64,000 nucleotides of DNA from Mesostigma viride (taxonomy: Eukaryota > Streptophyta > Mesostigmatophyceae > Mesostigmatales > Mesostigmataceae): NCBI GenBank assembly GCA_009746045.1, contig RPFO01000667.1, forward strand, positions 6,677,046 through 6,741,045. Direction: 5' to 3'. Shown piece by piece: positions 53,401-64,000 of the stretch. The translations under genes and the position numbers were made by a program. Under the pieces are notes generated by a model. It did not search any database, was not told the origin of the DNA, and was given only the letters and a program-made list of their open reading frames with translations. Numbering within the stretch: position 1 is the first letter of the stretch; each line of letters opens with the position of its first letter.

Positions 53401-53790
53401 TATCCCCACTGACCATGCGCTTCTCCGCTAAGTTGCCAAATGCTGCTCAGAAGAAGAAAGCGCACTAGACTCAGTTTGACGTTCCCAGCTATCGCCACCC
53501 CCGTATCAGAAAGCCGGCAGTAGCTACTAGTTAGACAGCGACTCATTGCTGTTTCCTTGATGACATCAATGAAGGCACATGACATGCTCGACAAACTCTG
53601 TGTCCAGATTGGTGACGAATATACATGAACGCCATAGACAAAAGTGGGTTGATGGTGAGAAGAATATATACTTGGTGCATTATGCACCAAATAAAATGTC
53701 GGCCGAAACACAAGAAATGCAAATTCAGCCCGTGCCTGCTAGCGGTGTGCAATGCATCCATGGCAACCTGGCCAGCAGTCTGCCGCATGC

Positions 53791-56241
53791 TTACTGGGCA
53801 ATACCCTGCAGCTTGCGACCAAGGTAATTTTCCTGCTCCAGCCGGCCCTTCAAGCTAATCCATTCAAAGTATGAAACAGCCACCGCTCTAAACCCACCTT
53901 TTTCTAGCAGCTGCCTTTTGAAAAGAGTCACCGCTGTGATGGCCCCGGAATCTTGGTAGAAATGGGACGGCCCATCCACCTCCACGGCCACCTTCCCATC
54001 CACCAGGATATCGACATATGAGAGGCCATGGAAGAAAGGGACCTCGTTTTTGTGGGCAATGCCCATACCCTGCAGAACCCTGGAAACCTCCAGGTGAAGG
54101 TCAGATGACGACGGCCCTGGCTGCTGCTTGCTTTGCACGGCTGTACCTTGCCACCTCTCGAGAAGAGCAGAGCAAAAACGGTCACGCGCATGATCACTGG
54201 CGTCCACGCAGGCAAGGATGTACTGGCAGACTTGCTTAAGCTGCAACCAAAAATCTTTATCAGTTGGCTGCGTGAGCTTGGTCCAGGCAACCATAAGCGC
54301 CCTGGCTGCGTCACTGTCAGGCCTTCCTGCCACTGCAAGCGCCCACAGCGTATTTGCAGCATCTTGCTCCACAAACCCTTCTGCCACCCACTCCGCCATC
54401 CCTGCTTCTGCGGCCTCATAAACAAGCTCAAAACGGCCCTTGCCTTGTTCCACAGCGCTTGCACAAGCCAGGGCAGACCCCCGCAGCACCCGCACCTCCA
54501 CCCACGCCTCCACCGCAGAGTACAGTGCAGGGGTCCCCTTGCCCGCGGTGGCAAAAGCATGCGCAAGGTTAGAGACATTCTGCGGATTGAAGCCGTCCAG
54601 TCCCCTGCCAAGTGCCTCGTCCTGCACTGCCCCCAACAGCCCAGAAGCCTCCCTGCCTGCCTTGGCAAAAGCCCATGCCATGTTCGACATGTTTTGAGCG
54701 GTGAACTCTCGCAGGCCCCTTGTGCCCACCTCGACTTCCACGGCTGCAAACAGCCCCGGAGCCCCAACGCTTGCTTTCACAAAGGCCCACACCAGGTTTG
54801 CGATGTTTTGTGGGTTGAACCCTTGGAATCCCCTGGCCAACATCTCCTTGTCAACAGCTGCAAAAAGCTGCAAGGCTTCCTTGCCTGCCGTCGCAAACGC
54901 CCACACCAGGTTTGCGATGTCCTGTGGGTTGAACCCTTGTAATCCCCTGGCCAACACCTCCTTCTCAACAGCTGCAAAAAGCTGCAAGGCGTCCTTGCCT
55001 GCCGTCGCAAACGCCCACACCAGGTTTGCGATGCCCTGTGGGTTGAACCCTTGTAATCCCCTAGCCAACACCTCCTTCTCAACAGCTGCAAAAAGCTGCG
55101 AGGCTTCCTTCCCTGCTTTTGCAAATGCCCACACCAGATTTGCGATGTTTTGTGGGTTGAACCCTTGCAATCCCCTGGCCAACATCTCCTTCTCAACAGC
55201 TGCAAAAAGCTGCAAGGCGTCCTTGCCTGCCGTCGCAAACGCCCACACCAGGTTTGCGATGCCCTGTGGGTTGAAACCTTGTAATCCCCTGGCCAACACC
55301 TCCTTCTCAACAGCTGCAAAAAGCTGCGAGGCTTCCTTGCCTGCCGTCGCAAATGCCCACACCAGGTTGGACATCTCTTGCGGCTTAAACCCTTGCAGCC
55401 CTCTAACCAACACCTCCTTCTCAACAGCTGCAAAAAGCTTCAAGGCTTCATTCCCTGCTTTTGCGAACGCCCACATGATGCCCGCGACTCCCCTTGCATC
55501 CATGCTGCTCAATCTCTTCATGGCCTCCCCCTCCATCCGGTCCAGGCCTTTGCTCGCGTCCCCCCCTAGTTTTGGCAGGTTGCGTGCCAGGGTGTCCAGA
55601 TCGCGGTTGGTGAACGAGCCCGGGTCATCCTCCCACCGCGCCCACACCTGCTCGAGGAGCTGGGAGAACCTGGGGTCCCTGGCAAGGCCGGTGGACCTGA
55701 GCTCGTTCAGGGCTGCTAGCAGGTCCACCGTGCGAACAGCATCGTTTCTGGACCGCACATCCGCCAGCCAGCGAAAGATTTCTTCCGGCTCCAGACCCTT
55801 CAAGGTGGGGGCGTTGACCGTCCTAACCGCCGGGCGGGGCGTCTGAGGGCGTGATGAAACTGGTTTGGGCTTGTCCTTTCCAGACCGGTCGCGCAACCGG
55901 GCGCTGATGGGCAGGGTGCATCTGCCCTTGGCCGTTGAGAATGTGCATGGGAACTTGAGGTGCTGCGCGTGTCGCGGCCAGGGGGAGACTCGGGTGATGG
56001 GCGGCGGCGCTCCCAAGGAAAGGGGGTAGCAAGGTCGGGTCGTGAAGCGCACGCAGCCTGGACAAGGTGGCCATGTGGGTGGGCGCGGCGCAATCGCAGA
56101 GACCAAGGGAAAATGCAGCGAATTAAATTTACACAATCTGCACGCGGTCAACTTGTGAGGTGAGAGGGGATACTGTTGTGGAGAAGAGGAAAGACAGCGG
56201 CTGCAGAAGATATATCTTTGCTCCAATCCAAGGAATTTCAA
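53791..56241 (-). CDS. RAP-domain protein with ten 38-residue helical repeats
   Basis: 816 residues, no intron. The N-terminus is basic and Ser/Pro-rich (about 1-120), suitable as a chloroplast or mitochondrial transit peptide. Residues about 145-240 form a charged helical lead-in. About 245-625 are ten repeats of the pattern FNPQxIANLVWAFATAGK; repeats 2-6 are almost identical at protein and DNA level. The RAP domain is at the C-terminus (VDILVDGKVAVEVDGPSHFY ... VAVSYFEWISLKGR). RAP proteins with such repeats bind organelle transcripts and act in RNA stability, processing or translation; the target here is unknown. The identical repeats suggest recent tandem expansion or gene conversion. 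The start is the first ATG and could be later. Confidence 0.85.
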   Translation of the reverse strand: MKFLGLEQRYIFCSRCLSSSPQQYPLSPHKLTACRLCKFNSLHFPLVSAIAPRPPTWPPCPGCVRFTTRPCYPLSLGAPPPITRVSPWPRHAQHLKFPCTFSTAKGRCTLPISARLRDRSGKDKPKPVSSRPQTPRPAVRTVNAPTLKGLEPEEIFRWLADVRSRNDAVRTVDLLAALNELRSTGLARDPRFSQLLEQVWARWEDDPGSFTNRDLDTLARNLPKLGGDASKGLDRMEGEAMKRLSSMDARGVAGIMWAFAKAGNEALKLFAAVEKEVLVRGLQGFKPQEMSNLVWAFATAGKEASQLFAAVEKEVLARGLQGFNPQGIANLVWAFATAGKDALQLFAAVEKEMLARGLQGFNPQNIANLVWAFAKAGKEASQLFAAVEKEVLARGLQGFNPQGIANLVWAFATAGKDALQLFAAVEKEVLARGLQGFNPQDIANLVWAFATAGKEALQLFAAVDKEMLARGFQGFNPQNIANLVWAFVKASVGAPGLFAAVEVEVGTRGLREFTAQNMSNMAWAFAKAGREASGLLGAVQDEALGRGLDGFNPQNVSNLAHAFATAGKGTPALYSAVEAWVEVRVLRGSALACASAVEQGKGRFELVYEAAEAGMAEWVAEGFVEQDAANTLWALAVAGRPDSDAARALMVAWTKLTQPTDKDFWLQLKQVCQYILACVDASDHARDRFCSALLERWQGTAVQSKQQPGPSSSDLHLEVSRVLQGMGIAHKNEVPFFHGLSYVDILVDGKVAVEVDGPSHFYQDSGAITAVTLFKRQLLEKGGFRAVAVSYFEWISLKGRLEQENYLGRKLQGIAQ

Positions 56242-56745
56242 ACCACCTCCCGCTGCTCACGGCCACCGGTGCCCATGCGCCAACCCCATTCTCGCGCGCT
56301 ACGTAGGCCCAATTCGTAGTGGCATGCTCATACCTTGTAGGGTAAGCCATGCTCATCTTACGGCTAAAAAAGGCTTACTCTTCCTGAGGGGTGCCAAATT
56401 TCCTTACAGCCATTCGGTCTGGAATTGGTTGTAGAATTCCGCCACGAGGCATCAATGGGGTGAGATACCAAGCAGGAGATCTATTTCAATTGCTGTTATC
56501 CACCAGTCAAACAAGTTGATCAATGACATACGTGCCAGCTCTCAGTGGCTGCCTTGCAAACCACCCAGGAGTGCAAATAGCATGCCCAAAAAATGCCCAA
56601 AGAACATGCCCTGAACGTTAGTTTAAAAGCCTAGAAAATGTGGGTCACAGAAAGCCCAACCTCATCGCTGACTATAAATTATGCGTGCAAGGTACGTGGC
56701 AGCGAAATTTGGCATAATGTGACACTCTAGCCAACAAAGAATTCC

Positions 56746-57040
56746 TTACCTTGATAAAGGACAGTAGAAAAGCGCTTCCATGCAGCCCCAGAAACTAGAA
56801 AAGGCAGCATCGTTCAACGGTCTGAGATAGGTGCTTACACGATTCCACATAACATCTGCACGTCCAGGGCCAGGAATCTCATTCTGGCGGGCTCTGCGTG
56901 CGTACCTGGCATGGCTGGCGCCTTGCACTCGTAAACTCGAGGAAGTAAGGCACCGCCGTGGACGGAGACGGTGGCGTCCATGAGGATATCAGTTAGGCTA
57001 TCAGTTAGCCAGGTCCCGTAAGGACCCTCCCTTTCCAACT
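56746..57040 (-). other. Possible exon, unrecognised
   Basis: The minus strand reads through TDSLTDILMDATVSVHGGAL and LPRVYECKAPAMPG, then a donor-like G|GTACGC. No partner exons are recognised in 56250-58180, where I see nothing else beyond short frames. Confidence 0.2.
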
Positions 57041-58210
57041 ATCAAGCAGACGACGCCAAAGATCCTACCGACGTCGCCCGAACAAGATTAGCAGTCATGC
57101 GAGCGTGCTGCTGCACGCGAATGCTACCTCAAAGCATCGTCGCAGCTTTCCGTGCATCTTAACGCTCGGCAAGCCATCCAGCAAAGCCAGCTAAACGCAT
57201 GCACGCCTTGGACGCATTATGCTGCGGGGAATTCCTCTTCTTGCTCCGCTGACACTGGATTATGATGCAATGGCCAGGTCGATGGGTTGAACATAGCAGA
57301 AAGATCTCGCATTCTCGCACTCACAATCTCGCACCTATGCTTCCTGCGGCAGCCAAAGCGCCGACAGTGCCCGCAAGATCACCCCTCAAGTGTTCGGGCC
57401 CGGAAACTGCTCGGGTGTTCGGACTCGAGCTGCCATCCCCTTAACCGGGCTCATTTCTGAAAAGGGTCGCAATCCAAAGGCAAACCAGGATTTGATAGCC
57501 ACAGGACTGTCCAGCTCCCATCGGTCGCGCGCGTTATGACCTATGTGATGAGAGGACCTGCCTGCCTTTCCCTATCAGCTCGCCTGTCTTGTCCGTTTGT
57601 CCAAGAAAGGCGAACGGTCCTGTGGGCGCGCCCGCGCACGTGACCTGCTGGCGACAGCACACACGGCTGCTGGCGGATGGCAGCAACTCCGAACCCAGTG
57701 ATTGATGTGGCCCGTTGCTGACTTGGCAAGGTCCAGATTCGCCCCGTAACAACTCTTACGTCAATCGCCCCGGCGCCATGCATCATGGTGCGCTGCTAGA
57801 TGATGTCGGGGGGTCCTATCATCAAGAACCAGGTCCTATCAACCGAGTGACCGACGGAAAGGCCAGCAGCATTGCAGCCACTCGCCAAGCCAGCAATGAG
57901 CAAGGCCACGTCTTGTACGACAACAGCTACATTTCCCCCGAAGCGTTTAAGCACCTCTGCGGTCTGCCTCATGCAGCGGAGGGTGCGGCATATTGCTGTG
58001 CAGCCTGCGGGCATACCGTGGTCATCAGTGCTCTGTCATGCGGCTAACGCCGATCTATTTGACGCGGGCGCACGTAATTAAGAGGCGTTCGGCTTAAAAT
58101 CGTGGATTGTTAACATCGGGCTCGGGCGCTAATGCCAAACCCCTGGTTTCCCTGGTGTCGACTTATACTTCCACGCATTTCTTGTGGAATTTCATGAAGG
58201 TATAATCAAC

Positions 58211-58921
58211 ATGGTATCGAGAAGAGTGCAAGCGGTTCCGGCTCTCCAAAATTCAGATTATGAGCTGTTTGCTGTCGATACTGAAACTACAGGACTGAAG
58301 CCAACCGATACGATCCTTGAAATTGCTGCAGTCCACATTCCGGAGTTTGCGCGGGCATGCTCGCCTGCATCGAAGATTGCCCCTCGTAGCCATGCTGATC
58401 CTGTGGCTCCAGTCTTTTCCTCTTTAGTAAACCCGGGCTTTTCTTTCTCGTCTAAGAGCCAGGCGAGCGCAAAACATGGGATCACGAATCCGATGGTCGC
58501 GTCGAAGCAACCGTTTGACGAAGTTTTTAGAAATTTGCATGCGTGGGTGCGTCAACACTGCGGCCACGGCAGCGGGGATCGAGTAGAGAAGGTCCCGTTA
58601 CTGGTGGCGCATAACGCTCACTTTGATCTAAGAATGATCAGGAAGTCCTTGCCTCCTGATTACTGGCAGGACGGGCAACCGTCAGTCCATGTCGCGTGCT
58701 CGCTTCCCCTGGTGCGAGGTTGTTGGCCCGAAGCGGGCAGGTACAAACTTGAGCACCTAACGAAACTCCTTGACCTGCCATTTCCTGTAGCTCACCGTGC
58801 TGAAGCAGATGCCCATGCCCTAGCCGGCGTCATGCACCGTGTAGCACAGGAGATAGGGTGGGCCAAGGTGTTTTCCGTTCTCCAGCCATTCATGAAGGTG
58901 ATACGCCAGGCGCCGAGGTGA
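58211..58921 (+). CDS. DEDDh (DnaQ-like) 3'-5' exonuclease
   Basis: 236 residues from the ATG at 58211; an in-frame GTG 27 nt upstream is less likely. All motifs are present: Exo I DTETTG (D23, E25), Exo II LVAHNAHFD (D139) and Exo III HRAEADA (H195, D200). The active site should thus bind two metal ions and release mononucleotides from 3' ends. Between Exo I and II there is a Ser-rich insert (about 45-90) not typical of the compact bacterial epsilon subunit. No helicase or polymerase domain is attached, so a stand-alone TREX/DnaQ-like nuclease of unknown substrate is most likely. 58922-59490 contains no gene I can support. Confidence 0.8.
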   Translation: MVSRRVQAVPALQNSDYELFAVDTETTGLKPTDTILEIAAVHIPEFARACSPASKIAPRSHADPVAPVFSSLVNPGFSFSSKSQASAKHGITNPMVASKQPFDEVFRNLHAWVRQHCGHGSGDRVEKVPLLVAHNAHFDLRMIRKSLPPDYWQDGQPSVHVACSLPLVRGCWPEAGRYKLEHLTKLLDLPFPVAHRAEADAHALAGVMHRVAQEIGWAKVFSVLQPFMKVIRQAPR

Positions 58922-59497
58922 TCCACCACGGAATTATGGATTGGTCTCCACAGGCCCGGCCGCAGGACGAGCATCACGCCTATTTCGCACGACCACAAGG
59001 TTTAGCCAATGTCTACCATACATAGAAATGGTCATTGCTGAAGATCGAATTGGGCTTGTTATAACTAGCACTTTTGCTTCTATCTATGATTGTCCGGTGT
59101 ACTGAGCATGGCCTGCTGTGTTTGCCATGCAATTCTGGCAGTGTAGGTCTAGATGGCACCCACCAAACAGGGGTAAGCATGCACTGGCCTCAAGGGCATG
59201 CCCTGGAGCCTGGTAGAAGCAACTTTTCTTCCAAATGGGTTAAGAAACTGTGTCGCCTCTTCCTGGCATGGCTAAAGCGTCGTGCGCGCATGCACACATG
59301 CTTGTGATACTGTCACCAGTGAGGTACGTACCTGGTGTTGGCTCACAACTGTTACTAAACGACTTTAATTCCTATTAGAAGTTACATGCTGCGCCGCACG
59401 TTTTACTGCATGTGGCTCAATTAATTCATGTAATGCATGAACATTGTGCATCGAGTAACAATCTGGTACACCTGAACATGATGTAGCCCTCGGCATG

Positions 59498-59718
59498 GCC
59501 CCCACCCACACTCCGCCTCTTAGACGACGCCGAGTGTTACGCCGCGGGTCTCTACCGCCTCCTCTACCTATACCGCAACCTAAACCACGTCCCAAGGACC
59601 CACGTCTAATTCTACCTAAACTAGTGGGGCCACCGATTGAGGAACTACCCTGTGCGAAAGTCAGACGCGACGAATCAGATCTCAATGCATTTACATGTGT
59701 ATAACTATAATATGCCAT
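59498..59718 (-). pseudogene. Gag-like start of an LTR element
   Basis: The minus-strand frame starts MAYYSYTHVNALRSDSSRLT and continues into Gly/Arg-rich sequence (RGSLGRGLGCGIGRGGG). It matches the frame at 63762 on the other strand. It sits about 60 bp from the palindrome TGTTACGTCGCGTAACA at 59779-59795, where the gypsy pol also breaks off. Confidence 0.45.
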
Positions 59719-60653
59719 CAACCACTTATGTCGTGACCAATTCAATTCAGGAATACGAAGGAAACACCTAACCAGCCTGTTACGTCGCGTAACAACCTGC
59801 TGTAGCCGTCTGTAGCTACTACGAATGGTTTTGTAGTATCCGGAAGGATGAGGACAGGAGGAGTGAGGAGAAGGGATTTTAAACAAACAAATGCCGACTG
59901 ACATTCATCACTCCAAACAAAAGGGATATCTTTCTTTAATAAATGATTAATGGGCGCCGCTATAGTGGCAAACCGAGGGATGAAACGTCTATAGTAGGAG
60001 GCAATACCTAGGAAACTACGCACACTCTTAACATCTGTAGGGGTAGGCCAATCTTGAATAGACCTAGTTTTATCCGGGTCGGTAGCAAGACCGGCATATG
60101 AGAACACATGACCTAGGAAGGGTACACTCCTACCGGAGCGTACTAAAGTTAGCACGGCGAGCCCATAAAGAATTTTCTGCCATTATTTCTAATACTTTCT
60201 TTAAATCGCGGAGGTGTGTTTCAAAGTCTGGGGAATAAATAAGAATATCATCTAAATAGGCCTGGGCACATGCACGGTCGTGCTCAGCCAGAGAAATAGA
60301 AGAGAAGGATGGATCTTTTAAATCAGAGGACACCTGGGGAAGGTCACTGTGTGTTGCCCATTACAGGCCTAAGAACTTCATTCATTAACATTTGAAAGGA
60401 AGCGGGAGAATTGCACAAACCCATGGCAGCTACTCTGAACTGATAGTGACCAAAAGGGGTAGCGAACGCGGTTTTGTGGCAGTCTTCGGGCGCTATGCGC
60501 AACAAGGAGCTACGAGCCACGAGGTAGCCATGGCTGACGGCGGCGCTCATAACTTTCACGTTTGAGCACCGAATTTAGTCGTAAATATCACAATCGCTTC
60601 GTCTTTCTAAGACGCACATGCTGATGTAATTTTTCGACGCTATTACGCAATAT

Positions 60654-62223
60654 ATGACGAGCAAACGCTCCTCGACGCAACGCAGCCTGGCGGCTGCACT
60701 CGGCAATGAAAATACGTCTGCAGCTCCGGCTGCAGCTTCGCCCTCAGGTCCGGCAGGCAGCGGTGACACTAGTCGCGCACTGGTGGTCGCCGAGCCCCCT
60801 CCCGGGCTTCCTGCCTCGCCTTCAGCCTCGCCCGAGCCCAAACGCAGCCGCCCAACCGAACCTAGCTGGTCTGAGTACGACTTTGACGTTGATGAGTTAT
60901 TTTCCACCTTCGACGTCAACAGACCCGGCTATTTCGACAGGCCACACATTCGGATACTGGAGCTCCTGTTTTATGGGTCGTATGCCTCCCTTCTTGACCT
61001 GTGCCAGCGCCTCCAACTCAACAAATGCTTCCGCAGCCAGTCTGACGGCCACTAGTTTCAGCTCCGCTCAGCTGACCTGTCTGGCTGGTCGCGACCGCGC
61101 CTTCAGCTTGCCGCCCTCAAGATTTTCCATCCTTCAACGCTGTTCCGCGGACCTCTGGCAACCCGTTCCCTTGACCGAATTCACCCTCCTCCACCACCTC
61201 TCACAGCACGTGACGCCCCTCGCTGCCAAGTGCAAGCTTTGGGTCGCAAGCTGGCTGCTGAGCTCCCCACCATCCCCACCGCCACCGCCACCGCCACCGC
61301 CACCGCCACCGCCACCGCCACCGCCACCGCCACCGCCACCGCCACCGCCACCGCCACCGCCACCGCCACCGCCACCGCCACCGCCACCGCCACCGCCACC
61401 GCCACCGCCACCGCCACCGCCACCGCCACCCTCCTCGCCTCCCCCCCCCCCCCCCCCGCCTCCACCGCCTCCATCACCGCCCAGCTCCACGACATTGACC
61501 AGCGCCTTAAGGACAATGCAATCGCCATCGAGGTCCTGCAAAACACCGCAGGCCTCACCGCTCAGGCGGTGAAGGACATTGCCGCCAAGCCAGCCCCGGC
61601 TGGCCTGGCCGGCGATGCTCCTCCCATCCCGACCTGGGCGGACATGCTTAAGCAGCACGCCACCTCCACCACCTCCGCCGTCGCAGCACAGCTCCAGCAG
61701 CAGACGCTCGACCTCCGCGAGGAGGCCGAGCTCGCCAAGCTCAGCCTCAAAAGCATTGTCTTGAAAGAACTTCGACATGGAGGAAGGTGAGAATTCCGAG
61801 AAGCTTGCACGCGCGTTTGAGAGAGAAATTCTTAGTCGCATATGGGCCTTACTGGTGAGATCGAGCTGGTCGCCCACCGCCTTCCCCGCGCGCGGGGTAA
61901 GGCAGCTAGGGGCGCCCCCGCGCCTCCTCACCTGTAAGAACCCGGCGGACAAGATTTCCTTCCTCAGACGCCGCAAGCGGCTCGAGAAGACTCACTTCAC
62001 CCTTGACGACGACTTGATCGACTTTGGCGCAGTTGAACAACGGCAACGGGAGCTATGGCCGACCTACCTCCAGCTCCGGCAGACCAAGGCGGGGCAGCCG
62101 GTTTACTGGAAGGGGGCGACCAGATCTACGTCGGCCACAAGCCCTGGCATGCGACCCCCGCGGCCCCAACGACTCCAGACGCCCCAGCTTAGGGGAATAC
62201 TGAGCAGTAGTAGTGTAGAATAG
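60654..62223 (+). pseudogene. ORF1p-like gene of copy 3, several frameshifts
   Basis: Starts MTSKRSSTQRSLAAALGNEN. The first frame ends at 61055, the second covers the hinge and coiled coil (61230-61790) and the third the RRM/CTD part (61777-62223). Small insertions of 1-7 nt relative to copies 1 and 2 cause most breaks. The Ser/Thr hinge has expanded into a (CCACCG)n array. Confidence 0.75.
61270..61431. repeat. (CCACCG)n expansion inside the ORF1-like hinge
   Basis: About 27 hexamers, read in frame as alternating Thr and Ala, at the site of the short Ser/Thr/Ala hinge of copies 1 and 2. A poly-C run follows (61441-61457) and shifts the frame. Confidence 0.9.
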
Positions 62224-63344
62224 ATAGACCGTGGCCATGCACATGTAAGCCTCCTACAGGCTCTATACCAGCTGACTCACGAGTCTCATTTAGCCATGTA
62301 CATGTGTGCCTATGCTGTGCCACACTCCAGATGATGCCTAGCCGTTTTTGTATGTAGTTAAGCTGTGCCCATGCAGAGAGCTGCTCTCTGCTGAGATGCC
62401 ACGCTCTAGCTCTTGTATAGCTATGATGATCTTCCCCACCTATGACGGGCTCCCCTTAGCTGGGAGTTGCCCGAGACTCTGGGTGGTGCAGGTGCCCTAT
62501 AGTAGTGCATGCACCTAGAGCAAGTGTTGTTTACATTCCCACCCTTGCAGGAAGTAGCTTAGAATGTATTATAGGCCATATGCCCCTTCTCAAGGGCAGC
62601 CTATGTGCTACAGATACTCCCAACGGAGTTATGTTCCTAATTAATTAATTAATTATGCGCAACTGCCAAAAACCATCTGCACAGTCTAACACGGTAAAAC
62701 ACGTAGAACCCTTAACCCACCTTATTAAATATGTCATCAATACGAGGCAAAGGATACTTATTAACAGACTTAACTGTAATATCATTTAGTTTCCTATCAT
62801 CTGTAAGTAGACGAAACTTGCCGTTTGGCTTAGGCACTAAAAGCTCACCAGCTGAGTAGGGGGAGTTACTAGGCTCTATTAATCCTGCTTCTAATAATGA
62901 TACTAATATCTGTTTTAGTTCCTTTAACTCGGTCGGGCGGCACTCGATCGGGCCCATGCGGTACATCGGAGCATGAGTAGGAACAGCACCGTCTTTTATT
63001 ACTACACGGTGTAAAACAGAACGATGAGGGTATGAGGCCGGGGGTCTTTTCTTCAAAGACTTATTAAGAGGAATCTATTACAGCCATACATCTTACTAGT
63101 TCGTTCTCAGAAAATCCAACTCCTATGGTATCTACTGTACTTACATCTATATCCACACTTTTGGTGCATGGGGATAGGTATTTCTTGGACTTCCAACTGA
63201 AGGAACATACATAATAGGTATCCATATTCTTTTAGTTCAGATCGCAACTTGAATCATTAGACATTAACACACAACAAATAACATTAATACTTCAGGTATA
63301 GGTCGTATGACGTATAGGAGGATCCACAGGTGTAGGAGGAGTAA

Positions 63345-63884
63345 TTGTTACGTCGCGTAACAATTCGTTGTAGTTACGGACGTAAATTAGGTCCTTGGCC
63401 TCGGCTGTTCTTAGGTTACGTGCAGTTCTAGTTGGGACATGATTGTCCCCGTAACAGTACTGTGGTATATTGGGTGCCTTTGGGCGCCGCGCCGCGTACT
63501 TTATTAGTGGTCCTTATCCTTTTGTAGAATGTAGTGGACCGGCGTGCATCTGTGCACCTGCTTGTGTTTCTGTGTTTCTGCAGGCGAGGGCCAGGTCGGC
63601 CCGAGCCTGTTGGACCGTTGGTGACCATTTATGCACGTTCCACTCCTTGTGTGGTCACTCGGCGTGTGTTAAATGAATTAACACATATAGCTTGGGTCAC
63701 GGCAGTGTAGTTGTGTTTCCTTCCTCTTTTCCTGGAGTAAACGGGTTTGGTTAAATGGCCTATGGCATATTACAGTAGTACATATGTAAATGCATTGAGA
63801 TCTGGATCGTCTCGTTCGTCTTTCGCTAGGGGTTTAACTAGAGGCGGCCTTACTAGTCTAGGTAGTATCAGGACAGAGAGGTAG
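63345..63884 (+). mobile_element. Start of an LTR element: palindrome, leader and gag-like frame
   Basis: TTGTTACGTCGCGTAACAA at 63346-63364 repeats the palindrome of 59779-59795. About 400 bp further on, a frame at 63762 starts MAYYSSTYVNALRSGSSRSS and stops after 40 codons at 63884, homologous to the minus-strand frame at 59718. The region between may be an LTR plus leader. The element continues beyond the window. 63060-63340 has no recognised gene. Confidence 0.4.
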
Positions 63885-64000
63885 AGGTGGCGGCCGAGGC
63901 TTGCGGCGTAACAATGGACTCGGAGGTAGTTTAGATAGAGAGCGAGACGACGATCCTTTGCAACATACGTCATTGAATCAACCCTTCCGCGGCTGGGAAA

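Larger units (their letters stand above)
60503..62649 (+). mobile_element. Full-length ORF1-only non-LTR element, copy 3 (2147 bp)
   Basis: Flanked by TATGCGCAA at 60494-60502 and 62650-62658, a perfect 9-bp duplication within gypsy pol, which fixes both ends. It has the 5' UTR with GAGCCAC-type repeats, the ORF1-like region, the 3' UTR and an (AATT)n tail. Again no reverse transcriptase is encoded. Confidence 0.9.
59796..63056 (-). mobile_element. Decayed Ty3/gypsy pol, split by an ORF1-only element
   Basis: Minus-strand pieces: 62659-63056 (PHRSVLHRVVIKDG, LIEPSNSPYSAGELLVPKP, KYPLPRIDDIF, then frameshifted TVLDCADGFWQLRI) and 59796-60493 (APEDCHKTAFATPFGHYQF, MGLCNSPASFQMLMN, AYLDDILIYS, VPFLGHVFSYAGLATDPDKT, SFLGIASYYRRFIPRFA, LILPDTTKPFVVATDGY). 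These are the reverse transcriptase with its YLDD box and the start of RNase H. Stops and frameshifts show it is dead. The 60503-62649 insertion falls between the LRI and APED residues. No integrase or protease identified. Confidence 0.85.

Overview
This is nuclear DNA of a eukaryote, most likely a green-lineage alga. The evidence is a multi-exon membrane protein with the plan of the plant tweety-like family, a RAP-domain protein with helical repeats (an organelle RNA-binding type abundant in algae), a DnaJ-X protein, degenerate TTTAGGG (plant-type telomere) repeats inside the window, GT-AG introns, and several eukaryotic retrotransposon classes. I cannot name the species.

Layout. 1-2590: two facing minisatellite arrays. 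2591-4409: a duplicated 150-160 bp repeat and AT-rich DNA. 4410-8139: a three-exon gene with transposase-like motifs, peppered with short CTGCAG-centred palindromes. 8427-8640: a foldback element. 8961-11013: three small plus-strand genes, one lectin-like, ended by a LINE remnant. 12402-13436: a fusion protein with a SUMO-like C-terminus. 15690-23614: one old minus-strand retroelement carrying two younger copies of its own family and a TTAA-target DNA transposon. 24504-28429: a small membrane protein and a DnaJ-like gene. 29037-37827: the tweety-like gene, eight recognised exons in 8.8 kb, introns filled with microsatellites and partial copies of exon edges. 37828-42780: further simple repeats and a solo retroelement end. 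42803-45740: a host zinc-ribbon exon split by a LINE, with further LINE fragments. 46617-48670: about 2 kb of a hexamer repeat. 50640-52260: a decayed reverse transcriptase. 53791-56241: the RAP gene. 58211-58921: a DEDDh exonuclease. 59498-64000: a decayed Ty3/gypsy element split by another copy of the retroelement family, with gag-like starts on both sides.

The most notable system is a family of about 2.0-2.15 kb non-LTR elements that encode only an L1-ORF1-like RNA-binding protein and no reverse transcriptase. Three full-length copies have perfect 9-11 bp target-site duplications and microsatellite 3' tails, and a 5'-truncated copy has a 12 bp duplication, so they moved by target-primed reverse transcription. 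They look like a green-algal counterpart of mammalian half-L1 (HAL1) elements. A LINE whose 3' ends also lie in the window shares the same AATT-type tail and is a candidate source of the missing enzyme. The second is the tweety-like gene, whose introns appear to have grown by duplicating exon edges and then expanding splice-site sequence into microsatellites.
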